A stretch of 48,896 bases of DNA from a marine bacterium B5-7 (GTDB taxonomy: Bacteria > Pseudomonadota > Gammaproteobacteria > BQJM01), in the NCBI GenBank assembly GCA_021604705.1, contig BQJM01000010.1, forward strand, positions 1 through 48,896, written 5' to 3'. Shown piece after piece: positions 7,845 through 14,823 of the stretch (within the stretch, counting starts at the first letter, position 1; every line of letters begins with the position of its first letter). The notes beneath the pieces are model-generated. The model saw nothing but the letters and a program-made list of their open reading frames with translations. It did no database searches and was not told the DNA's origin. The position numbers and the translations under genes were made by a program.

Positions 7845-7862
7845 GAAAAACGTGGGGATGAT

Positions 7863-7921
7863 CACGTTTCTGCATGCAAAAACGTGATGAATATCACGAA
7901 ACTGGCGCATGAAACGTGATG
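7863..7921. repeat. Left copy of a perfect 59-bp direct repeat flanking a DUF4143 ATPase gene
   Basis: This 59-bp block is identical to 9556-9614. It contains CACGTTT/AAACGTG arms and the hairpin CGTGATGAATATCACG. Partial similarity continues beyond it: TTCAAGAAAA and AATAAAAACAATG follow both copies. The pair brackets the ATPase gene at 8179-9501. Confidence 0.92.
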
Positions 7922-8001
7922 CCCAGCATCTTTTCGAGATGTCTTCAAGAAAACACTAATAAAAACAATGAGTTATGAAATGTTATCCGCTTGCTCAGAC
8001 C

Positions 8002-8148
8002 TGTCACCCCGGCCGCCGAGCCGGGGTCTCCATCAGGTGCTGTCATCCCAGAATTTTCCAAAGAAGCCTCACCTGTCATCCCAGTGTTTTCCGAAGGAAG
8101 CCTCGCTTGTCATCCCAGAATTTTCCGAAGGAAAATGTCTGGGATCTC
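8002..8148. repeat. Palindromic repeats: one GC hairpin and three short tandem units
   Basis: A TGTCACCCCGG...CCGGGGTCTCC hairpin (8002-8031) is followed by three units starting TGTCATCCCAG at 8041, 8074 and 8108. The units are 33-34 bp apart and end with GGGATCTC at about 8148. They belong to the same dispersed family as the repeats near dnaA and recF. No believable gene lies between ubiB and the ATPase. Confidence 0.8.
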
Positions 8149-8178
8149 AAGCAAAGGTTCCAGAAAAATGGGGCTAAT

Positions 8179-9501
8179 TTATCTATTTTCTCTGGATTTC
8201 ACCAACCATGTAGGAAAACGGCTGACCATATAGAGCGGTAGATTGGTGATGTAATCATCCCGTTTAAGGTTAAGTGCGGTAACGCGTGTCGTTATAGAGG
8301 GTTGGTACTTGTCGTGGTAGGTGCGCAAGCTACGATGCTGCGTATTCGTGCCTGCTTTAACTTCCAGAGGTAAAATACTATCTTTATACTGCACGATAAA
8401 ATCAACTTCTGCTCGTCCTTGGCTAGTCCAGTAATGCAAGGCGGGACTATGGTTGGCGCACAGCGCCTGCGCGACATAGTTTTCAACTAAAGCACCATGG
8501 TATTCGGTAAATAGTCGCTGATCTTGCAGAAATACTGTGGGATCGACATCACACAATGTACTTAGAAGCCCTACATCCAGTAAATATAACTTAAAAAAAG
8601 ATTTATTCGCATAGTGTTTCAGTGGGTGTTTGGGGGTATTCACGTTCACAGTTTTTAATACAAGATTTGCATCGACCAACCATTGAATTGCCACCTCATA
8701 TTCACGTGCACGTGCGGATTGACTGATGGCGGAGAAAATAAATTTTTTATTTTCCTTAGCAAGTTGTTCCGGTAATTGATCCCAAACTGTAGAAATCTTC
8801 ATAATTTGGTTGGCTTCAGCATGCTTGCTGAAATCGAGTAAATAGGCCTTTAAAATGTCTTGATGGGTCTCTATTACTTGGTAAAAATCCCTGGTTTCCT
8901 GGTACGTTTGCACAGCTTCTGGCATACCGCCGACGAGCAAATATGTTTTCAAATGCTGTAACAATTGCTGATGAAAGGCTTCAGGCAATGGTTTTATTTC
9001 ATCGATGGATTCTAGCCATTCATTGAGAGGTGCTTCACCACTTGCGAGTAAAAATTCTGAAAAAGTCATGGGATAAAGCGTTTCAAAATGTACTTTGCCA
9101 ACTGGGAATCCCGTGGTTTGTGCTAACTTAATCCCAAGCAGCGATCCTGCTGCGATAATAGGAATGTTCGGCATATCTTCGCAAAAATATTTTAAACTGT
9201 TTAGCGCATTGGAGCAGGCTTGTATCTCATCGAAAATAATTAGCGTGTTGTCTGTCAATGGCATTTTTTTATAAAGCGATAAGCGTTCTAGGAGTGGTTT
9301 TGCCGATAGTGTATCGGTAAAAAGTGAATGTAGATCCGGCATTTCTTCAAAATTAAAATAAGCGGTGTTTGCAAAAGCATCTTGCCCAAATTGTTTGATA
9401 ATGTAGGTTTTTCCAACCTGGCGTGCGCCCTGGACAATCAAGGGTTTGCGGCGTGGGTGGCTCTTCCAGGCATGTAACTTTTGGATGAAATGGCGCTGCA
9501 T
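8179..9501 (-). CDS. AAA ATPase with DUF4143 C-terminal domain (copy 1)
   Basis: This 440-aa protein has Walker A GARQVGKT (residues 25-32) and Walker B TLIIFDEIQ (Asp91-Glu92), followed by the sensor-like AAGSLLG segment. The C-terminal DUF4143 region includes AEVDFIVQ...LPLEVKAG, a D...ExK pattern like the PD-(D/E)XK nuclease fold. The family's biological role is unsettled; many members sit in mobile or accessory DNA. The gene is bracketed by perfect 59-bp direct repeats, and iterated CACGTTT palindromes lie upstream of its start, suggesting a self-regulated mobile cassette. A second, distinct member is at 20751-21905. Confidence 0.92.
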   Translation of the reverse strand: MQRHFIQKLHAWKSHPRRKPLIVQGARQVGKTYIIKQFGQDAFANTAYFNFEEMPDLHSLFTDTLSAKPLLERLSLYKKMPLTDNTLIIFDEIQACSNALNSLKYFCEDMPNIPIIAAGSLLGIKLAQTTGFPVGKVHFETLYPMTFSEFLLASGEAPLNEWLESIDEIKPLPEAFHQQLLQHLKTYLLVGGMPEAVQTYQETRDFYQVIETHQDILKAYLLDFSKHAEANQIMKISTVWDQLPEQLAKENKKFIFSAISQSARAREYEVAIQWLVDANLVLKTVNVNTPKHPLKHYANKSFFKLYLLDVGLLSTLCDVDPTVFLQDQRLFTEYHGALVENYVAQALCANHSPALHYWTSQGRAEVDFIVQYKDSILPLEVKAGTNTQHRSLRTYHDKYQPSITTRVTALNLKRDDYITNLPLYMVSRFPTWLVKSRENR

Positions 9502-9540
9502 GAATGCTTATCTCCTTTCTTACCTTGTATTGTATGCAAA

Positions 9541-9625
9541 AAACGTGATGGATTCCACGTTTCTGCATGCAAAAACGTGATGAATATCACGAAACTGGCG
9601 CATGAAACGTGATGGGGATCACACC
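9541..9625. repeat. Right copy of the 59-bp repeat with iterated AACGTGAT palindromes upstream of the ATPase gene
   Basis: The exact copy spans 9556-9614. Just before it AAACGTG (9541-9547) pairs with CACGTTT (9556-9562). Further pairs follow: CACGTTT with AAACGTG, CGTGAT with ATCACG, and GTGATGGGGATCAC near 9609-9622. The cluster lies in the promoter-proximal region of the minus-strand ATPase gene, so it may act as operator sites as well as a recombination substrate. Confidence 0.8.
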
Positions 9626-9710
9626 TTCTACATGGCTTCAAGAAAAAACCAATAAAAACAATGGGTTATTCGCCCATTCTCATCCTGGCATCAGAGTGTA
9701 CGGACCGGGA

Positions 9711-9745
9711 ACATAGGTAACAAACGTTCGAGGACATGGGTAACA
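9711..9745. repeat. Short direct repeat ACATRGGTAACA, possible insertion-sequence end remnant
   Basis: ACATAGGTAACA (9711-9722) and ACATGGGTAACA (9734-9745) are 23 bp apart and are preceded by TGTACGGACCGGGA. Closely spaced GGTAACA repeats resemble the ends of some IS elements, IS481-like as I recall. No transposase remnant is visible. Confidence 0.4.
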
Positions 9746-9746
9746 C

Positions 9747-9840
9747 ATTTGTCTCTCTACAGAGAGACAAATACATCAAAAAGCTTCCTTGTATGGAGAG
9801 ACAAATATGCCTAAAAGTGTCTCTCTGGAGGGAGACAAAT
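9747..9840. repeat. Three 34-bp iterations of a GAGACAAAT palindrome before the HEPN/MNT pair
   Basis: GAGACAAAT occurs at 9764-9772, 9798-9806 and 9832-9840, an exact 34-bp period. The first copy forms a perfect palindrome ATTTGTCTCTCT-AC-AGAGAGACAAAT (9747-9772). In the third the left arm GTCTCTCT is at 9819-9826, exactly 68 bp from its counterpart in unit 1. The middle unit has lost its left arm. The position just upstream of the toxin-antitoxin pair suggests an operator, but an insertion-element end is also possible. Confidence 0.75.
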
Positions 9841-9915
9841 TGTAAAGAGGTTTTTTTTGGGGAAAATCAGCTGGCCAATGTGTGCGATAGACCATAAACT
9901 GCCCTTAAGGAGAGG

Positions 9916-10308
9916 ATGAGCATGAAGACAGTAATTTTAGATAATTTGGACATTAGCGCGCTTTTAAAAGCACAAGCGACGCTATCAGAGTTTTATAACA
10001 ACACCAAAACCGAACAAGAAATGGCGGGAACAATTCATGCATTTGAATTTGCTTATGAATTGGCGTGGAAAACGATGAAACGCATCCTAACGAAACGTGG
10101 GCTGGAGGTGTTGAGTCCTAAGGTGACGTTTCGTACTGCAGCAAAAGAAGGCTTAATTACCGATGTAGAGCAATGGTTTGAATTTGTGGAAATGCGTAAT
10201 TTAACGGTTCACACCTATAACCAAGATAATGCGCAAGCAATTTTCGATAAATTACCTGGGTTTATTGAAACACTTAATCTCTTTGTTGAGACGATCAAAA
10301 TACTATGA
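9916..10308 (+). CDS. HEPN-domain toxin-like protein (HI0074/HepT family, nucleotidyltransferase substrate-binding)
   Basis: This 130-aa helical protein belongs to the HI0074 family, which pairs with MNT nucleotidyltransferases. The HEPN signature Rx4H is intact: Arg94-Asn95-Leu-Thr-Val-His99 followed by Thr-Tyr. In related MntA/HepT systems the HEPN protein is an RNase toxin, and the partner neutralises it by adding AMP near this motif. The upstream segment FEFAYELAWKTMKRIL is also typical. The ribosome binding site AAGGAGAGG is strong. It overlaps the MNT gene by 4 bases, and 34-bp iterations lie upstream. Confidence 0.9.
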   Translation: MSMKTVILDNLDISALLKAQATLSEFYNNTKTEQEMAGTIHAFEFAYELAWKTMKRILTKRGLEVLSPKVTFRTAAKEGLITDVEQWFEFVEMRNLTVHTYNQDNAQAIFDKLPGFIETLNLFVETIKIL

Positions 10309-10604
10309 TTTCATTACAACTGTCTGAAAAGCAGCGTGCGATTGTGCAGGAAATATTGAATCAATATTCTATCGAATTTTACGTATTTGGTTCGCGAATC
10401 AAAGGCACGGCGAAACGACTATCGGATTTGGATTTATGCTACAAAATCCCTGTAAAATTGAGTGAAATTACCCAAATTAGAGAAGCATTCGAAGAATCGG
10501 ATTTACCTTTTGAGGTGGATATTATCGACTGGAATAACTGCGCGCCTGAGTTTCAGGCGCATATTGCAGATGATCTGGTGTTGTTGGGGCCGTTGTTGGG
10601 TTAG
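10305..10604 (+). CDS. MNT-type nucleotidyltransferase, antitoxin partner
   Basis: This 99-aa minimal nucleotidyltransferase carries the GSRxxG motif (residues 29-34), the SDLDL metal-binding pair (Asp41, Asp43) and a third acidic residue in EVDII (Asp72). That is a full catalytic set, so AMP transfer to the HEPN partner is plausible. The start overlaps the HEPN stop (ATGA), marking a two-gene operon. Its stop codon overlaps the stop of the convergent 301-aa gene within the four bases TTAG at 10601-10604. Confidence 0.92.
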   Translation: MISLQLSEKQRAIVQEILNQYSIEFYVFGSRIKGTAKRLSDLDLCYKIPVKLSEITQIREAFEESDLPFEVDIIDWNNCAPEFQAHIADDLVLLGPLLG

Positions 10605-11506
10605 GTTTCGGCTGTTACTGTTTGGCGTAGCGCGGGTAAAACAGCGGAAAGTTGTTCGGCACATTGCTCAACACAGTGCGCTTCGAGTGTTGGTTGTCTG
10701 GAAAAGAAGGCAAAGCGTCTTGAAAAACCATTTGTAAGGATTTCAGCAATTTTTGCCACGAGCTGCTGAACCCATTCGGCCCATTCAGGTGATGAGCTCA
10801 CGACTAACGAAGAGGAATCTGTTGGGTTGCTTACGTTCTCAAGGGATTGTTTAAACTTTTTCACAAGCTGTTCAATATTGGTTGCAGTAATAAGTGTAGA
10901 GTTTTTAAAGAGATCGGAACATTGTTCGTTGAGGTCCCGTAATAACGTGATTTTACAGCAATAAGTAACTAGCTGCTCAAGAACAACGGCAGCGTCGTCA
11001 TTCGATAAAAACTGTAGGTGCATCGCTAAGCCCGGAATATGACGAGAGAAGTTCTGGGTGAAATCGAGGTGTTCTTTTCTAAGGTTCTTGTCTTCTGTTT
11101 TCTTAATATCGCGAAAAGTCTCGGATAAGTCAAAATGTGCGATATTGCTGAGTGCTGCAACAACGGCGATTAGGTTACCCTCATCCAGCGTTGTTTCCGG
11201 GCGGAAGTTCTTTAGTGTTTCTGTGTGAGCAATAAAATCTATTGCGATATCTCTGGATATTACATGAAAGCTAATTTCTTCGTCAGTGCCGGCGCTTGTC
11301 TCGGTATCAGATTGGTGTTTTTGTGCTGTAGCACGAAGGTTATCTATCGTGTTATTTGCTGAGGCGGTGTCGTAAAAGCTTTCCAGCGCTTCTGTCAGTA
11401 AAGGGCTTGCCTCTTTTACTAAACGAGTAATTTCTGCAGAAATAGCCACTTGAGCTGCATCTAGCGCTTGGTTTGTTTGTTCTTGAGGCGTTGTTTGCTT
11501 AGCCAT
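10601..11506 (-). CDS. Uncharacterised 301-aa protein in the toxin-antitoxin island
   Basis: I do not recognise this family. The protein begins MAKQTTPQEQTNQALDAAQ and appears almost wholly helical, with no signal peptide, membrane span or catalytic motif that I can name. A Ser-rich linker (PTDSSSLVVSSSPEW) separates a long N-terminal helical part from a shorter C-terminal part. The ATG is preceded by TAGGATAT as a ribosome binding site. It sits convergent to the MNT gene with overlapping stops, and between two toxin-antitoxin pairs, so an accessory role is likely. It could also be a lineage-specific or secreted protein; no evidence decides this. Confidence 0.75.
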   Translation of the reverse strand: MAKQTTPQEQTNQALDAAQVAISAEITRLVKEASPLLTEALESFYDTASANNTIDNLRATAQKHQSDTETSAGTDEEISFHVISRDIAIDFIAHTETLKNFRPETTLDEGNLIAVVAALSNIAHFDLSETFRDIKKTEDKNLRKEHLDFTQNFSRHIPGLAMHLQFLSNDDAAVVLEQLVTYCCKITLLRDLNEQCSDLFKNSTLITATNIEQLVKKFKQSLENVSNPTDSSSLVVSSSPEWAEWVQQLVAKIAEILTNGFSRRFAFFSRQPTLEAHCVEQCAEQLSAVLPALRQTVTAET

Positions 11507-11723
11507 AATGATATCCTAGGTATAATCTTGCGAGCATTCTAGCGCGTTTTAAGCGATATGTCAATAATTTGCACATGGTGATTAATCCGGGGGGTTCATG
11601 GCCTCAGTAAAGCAAAATCCTATCAATTAAGCACCTTTTCGCTAAAATTTTGTCTGCACACTGAGATTTAGCCTAAATGTCAGGGTGCACCAAATATTTT
11701 ACGCGTTTTGCTGCTCTTGCCCC
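11507..11723. other. Gap without a gene between the 301-aa gene and the AbiE pair
   Basis: No coding frame or clear hairpin terminator is visible. The 5' side probably contains the promoter of the minus-strand 301-aa gene. The far end abuts the 24-bp direct repeat that marks the AbiE cassette boundary. Confidence 0.4.
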
Positions 11724-11747
11724 CCTAATCCGGATTATCCAGGCTGA
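11724..11747. repeat. Outer copy of a 24-bp direct repeat flanking the AbiE cassette (att-like)
   Basis: This copy matches 13491-13514 at 23 of 24 positions; TCCGGATTATCCAGGCTGA (19 bp) is identical. The other copy is the 3' end of the ABC transporter ATPase gene, so this one looks like the duplicated gene end expected on the far side of an inserted element. It also encodes the last residues and stop of the AbiEii gene in another frame. Confidence 0.75.
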
Positions 11748-12772
11748 ATGGCGGTATTGATTTTATGTTCTAATCTTTGAAGTTCAGATAGGATTTTTTC
11801 AAAGGGGATGATGTCCCCAAAGAACATCTCTTCCATCGCCAAATAATCTTGTTTTACACGAGAAAGTAAATGATGATCTGGGATTAAGCGTAGACTTCCT
11901 GGTTTTGCTTCATCATATGCGGCTTGTTTGCTACGAAAAAATATGGATTTATGTTGAGCGACAGTTAGCAATAGATCTATGTTATCCAGCGCACGAGCCC
12001 CTATCGGGGATTGTGTTAAACAATATAAATCATAGTAGTGTCTAGCCATTCTGGGCTGCAATGTTTTGTCCGCTTTCTGGTGAGCTAACATATGTAGCAG
12101 TGTGGCTTTCTCCCAAAATGTTCTCGCGGGATCTAATACATCCACAGAAATGGGTTCTGCGGTAAAAATGTCGCTAAATGTGCTTTCAATGTACGTTACT
12201 ATTGATGAGGTCATATGAGGGTTTTGATCTCCTCGGCATCCAAATTCAAGACGGATCTTCGGTTTAACATAAGCGTTATCTGGATAAAGAGAAGGCTTGA
12301 GCAGCAATGGATAGTTAAATAGTAATTGTTGAGGATCTTGGGTATCAATCTCAATGGACCAAGTGTTGCTGTGATTAAGTTGCTTGCCGAAATAGGATGA
12401 CAACCTCTCCTTTAGTTGGGAGATTTCTGCATTTGCCGCTTCTGCAAGGGCATCAAAATAGTGTGCCCGTTTTTTGCTGCCATAGCTGGCAATGTCTTCT
12501 AATGATTCGTCAAACCCTAGTGACTGTCGGGATAAGGTTAAGTCGATATCTTCAGAAAATCGTTGAATTAACCCAAAACATTTAGATAGTGAGGTGCCAC
12601 CCTTAAATACCAAAGGATGATTGGAGATGCTAGTGTTAAATAAGCCCCGTAAGGTTTGTATTAACCAAAAATCTTTTTCAATGATCGTCGGAGATGGGAT
12701 CCCCATTCTTATTGCAGTTTCCATGAAAAAATCTGGTAAATCTTCCGGCGTTAAATCATTTATTTTTTGCAT
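11735..12772 (-). CDS. AbiEii/AbiGii-type nucleotidyltransferase toxin
   Basis: The 345-aa product has the AbiEii signature VFKGGTSLSK (GGTSLSK at residues 58-64) followed by RFSEDIDLTL (73-78), the nucleotidyltransferase active-site motifs of type IV toxins. Characterised relatives modify tRNA acceptor ends or otherwise block growth; this substrate is unknown. I chose ATG at 12770-12772 because it follows the AbiEi stop by two bases and is preceded by GAGGTAA. A longer frame reaching 12814 would run into the upstream gene. The C-terminal codons are supplied by the 24-bp repeat. Confidence 0.92.
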   Translation of the reverse strand: MQKINDLTPEDLPDFFMETAIRMGIPSPTIIEKDFWLIQTLRGLFNTSISNHPLVFKGGTSLSKCFGLIQRFSEDIDLTLSRQSLGFDESLEDIASYGSKKRAHYFDALAEAANAEISQLKERLSSYFGKQLNHSNTWSIEIDTQDPQQLLFNYPLLLKPSLYPDNAYVKPKIRLEFGCRGDQNPHMTSSIVTYIESTFSDIFTAEPISVDVLDPARTFWEKATLLHMLAHQKADKTLQPRMARHYYDLYCLTQSPIGARALDNIDLLLTVAQHKSIFFRSKQAAYDEAKPGSLRLIPDHHLLSRVKQDYLAMEEMFFGDIIPFEKILSELQRLEHKINTAIQPG

Positions 12773-12774
12773 GT

Positions 12775-13374
12775 TTACCTCATTGTTATTGCATGTATGG
12801 TGTTGCGTGCCCAATGTGGTGCGAAACGAATCAGTGTTTGTAGTGAATCTTTGTCTTGGGCGGTTAACTGTTTTTGCAGTTGTGTGATGAGCGCATCATT
12901 TAGCTGATTTTTTCCTAAATAACGCAGTGCTTGTAATACTGTGCCGGCGACGGTACCTGCGCCTACTAAATTCTTTGTGGTGGCATGTTTTAACTGTAGT
13001 GTGGACTGCCCGATTTGAATGCGCCTGGAGGGGCCGCTCGTTAAGTACACCAATTTTGCAGGGACTTGGGTGGTTAAGCCAAGCAAATGTAATGCGCGGG
13101 CACCAGTGATTTGGATGTGATTTCCAGTGTCTCGTGCAATCGCTGTTGCCACGTCGTCTAAAGAAGGAGAGAGAGTGCCTAGCAAAGGATGTTGACGAGG
13201 TAAGTCGTAAAGCCCCCGAGATAAGCGGCGTACTTTACCTAATTGGGAGAGTCTACATAAGGCAGTATCGATCGCACTTCGAGATCCCAGGTGGATGAAG
13301 TCCCGCGGCGTGAATACAGCGCCGTTTCCTCGCTGTTGGATATATGTCAATATGTTATCTGTTATGCTGCTCAT
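12775..13374 (-). CDS. AbiEi-type antitoxin (DUF6088-like winged-helix protein)
   Basis: This 199-aa protein has an N-terminal winged-helix region (ITDNILTYIQQRGNGAVFTPRDF...SAIDTALCRLSQLGKVRRLSRGLYDLP) typical of AbiEi-type antitoxins, which bind DNA and repress their own operon. The C-terminal part (HIQITGARALHLLGL) matches the family's second domain. I chose ATG 13372-13374 because the promoter -10 box (13413-13418) overlaps the only upstream candidate, a TTG. It is directly upstream of the AbiEii toxin gene, with the stop and next start in the arrangement TAA-AC-ATG, so the two are one operon. Confidence 0.88.
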   Translation of the reverse strand: MSSITDNILTYIQQRGNGAVFTPRDFIHLGSRSAIDTALCRLSQLGKVRRLSRGLYDLPRQHPLLGTLSPSLDDVATAIARDTGNHIQITGARALHLLGLTTQVPAKLVYLTSGPSRRIQIGQSTLQLKHATTKNLVGAGTVAGTVLQALRYLGKNQLNDALITQLQKQLTAQDKDSLQTLIRFAPHWARNTIHAITMR

Positions 13375-13412
13375 GGTATCTTTTGAAAGAAATAACTTGC
13401 TTATATCTTGCA

Positions 13413-13441
13413 ATTGTAGCGGAAAAATTGGTCTGTGACAA
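13413..13441 (-). promoter_or_regulatory. Sigma-70 promoter of the AbiE operon
   Basis: Read on the minus strand, TTGTCA (13436-13441) and TACAAT (13413-13418) are separated by exactly 17 bp. The expected transcription start lies about 30 bases before the antitoxin ATG at 13374. The cassette therefore carries its own promoter and does not depend on the ABC transporter operon upstream. Confidence 0.75.
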
Positions 13442-13490
13442 GGCTTTTAGCTGCTCAGCCAAGCATGAAATGATTTAATTTATATTGTTT

Positions 13491-13514
13491 CCTAGTCCGG
13501 ATTATCCAGGCTGA
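13491..13514. repeat. Inner copy of the 24-bp direct repeat at the ABC ATPase 3' end
   Basis: This copy covers the stop codon and last seven codons (SLSLDNPD region) of the ABC transporter ATPase gene. It differs from 11724-11747 at one position. The two copies bracket the AbiE promoter and both AbiE genes, as after site-specific integration into a gene end. Confidence 0.75.
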
Positions 13515-14796
13515 GGCTTTCAGTGTTGTGATCGTAGGCGAATAATTCGGCATAACGACCCCATTCAATAATGGTTTTCATCACGCGTTCCGCCTCTTGG
13601 TCGCTGAGGTAATCTTCCAACTCTTCTAAGAAACGTTGCGCTGGCGCGCGGTGTGATTCGCGTTCATCGAGTACGCGACGAATGTGTCGCGCCAAAGGTA
13701 CATGACGCAATAAGTGGCGTGCAAAAATAGGTTTTCCGGCTTGAATATCCGCGTTTGCGAAGGCCAAACCTTCTGGCGTTAGGCTAATATCCCCTTGCGC
13801 GATGTCCGCAAAACGAAGCACTTCTAGCACCTCTGTAATATTTAGTAATTCTTCCGCTTCGAGTTGCAAGTCATCCGCGAGCTCAGGTAAATCGATTTTC
13901 CCGGTCTCATTTTCTTCAGCAATTGCTTCAACAAGTCCTGCAAGCGCTGCCACGTCCACATCAGGGAAACGGTAACCCATGTTAATGTCTTTGTATTTAT
14001 GCCCTTTAATAGCGGGTTTACGCGCATCTTCTGCCGTGGTTGTCATCAAATGATAAATGCGATCAACCAAGGCGCGGTATTCTGGGCTTTCTTCATCACG
14101 AGGATGGGCTAAATCTACCGTGAGTTCCGCACGAATGGTGCCGGGATCAGAATCGAAAATAATAATGCGATCGGCTAACTCTACCGCTTCGTGGATATTA
14201 TGTGTGACCAGTAAAATCCCATTGGTTTCTGTTTTTTTACCCTGCCATAAATCCAGCAAATCACTTTTTAAGTTATCGGCGGTCAATACATCTAGCGCGG
14301 AAAATGGCTCGTCCATTAATAAAATGTCGGGATTAACCACTAATGCGCGGGCAAACCCTACCCGTTGCCGCATGCCACCGGACAATTCCTTGGGGAATGC
14401 AGACTCAAAGCCATCCATTCCGATGGTGTCAATCGCTTTTAGTGCACGCTGACGTCGATCTTGGCGTGGTACGCCCTTGGCTTCTAAGCCGAGCTCTACA
14501 TTTTGTAACACAGTGAGCCAAGGCATGAGTGCGAAGCTCTGAAAAACCATGGCAATGCCATCGACAGGCCCACTTACGGGTTGCCCGCGATAGCAGACGT
14601 CGCCTTTGGTTTGAGGAATCAGGCCGGCGATAATACGCAATAAAGTGGATTTGCCTGAGCCAGATTTACCGAGTAAAGCCACAATTTCGCCTTCACGTAG
14701 CGCAAAATCTACGTGTTCAAGCACTAGCAGCTCATTATGATCCGGTTTAGGGAATGACTTACTCAGCCCGTTAATTTCAATTAAGGTTTTTCTCAT
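13492..14796 (-). CDS. ABC transporter ATP-binding protein, nitrate/sulfonate/taurine type with C-terminal AAA-associated domain
   Basis: This 434-aa protein powers an inner-membrane importer. Walker A GKSGSGKS is at residues 43-50, the Q-loop is in MVFQSFALMPW, the signature LSGGMRQRVGFARAL near 138-150, and Walker B in ILLMDEPFSALD, followed by the switch His in LLVTHNIHEA. About 170 extra residues after the ATPase core form the AAA-associated C-terminal domain found in this importer class. RBS AGGAG precedes the ATG. It lies 27 bp downstream of its permease gene. No substrate-binding protein gene is nearby, so the transported anion cannot be named. Confidence 0.92.
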   Translation of the reverse strand: MRKTLIEINGLSKSFPKPDHNELLVLEHVDFALREGEIVALLGKSGSGKSTLLRIIAGLIPQTKGDVCYRGQPVSGPVDGIAMVFQSFALMPWLTVLQNVELGLEAKGVPRQDRRQRALKAIDTIGMDGFESAFPKELSGGMRQRVGFARALVVNPDILLMDEPFSALDVLTADNLKSDLLDLWQGKKTETNGILLVTHNIHEAVELADRIIIFDSDPGTIRAELTVDLAHPRDEESPEYRALVDRIYHLMTTTAEDARKPAIKGHKYKDINMGYRFPDVDVAALAGLVEAIAEENETGKIDLPELADDLQLEAEELLNITEVLEVLRFADIAQGDISLTPEGLAFANADIQAGKPIFARHLLRHVPLARHIRRVLDERESHRAPAQRFLEELEDYLSDQEAERVMKTIIEWGRYAELFAYDHNTESLSLDNPD

Positions 14797-14823
14797 CGCC
14801 CTTTTCTCCTAAGCCTGCTTGGC

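Noticed and set aside
12775-13413. Longer AbiEi starting with TTG at 13411-13413
   Set aside because: The TTG overlaps the -10 box of the promoter at 13413-13441, so it would not be transcribed. ATG at 13372-13374 is the better start.
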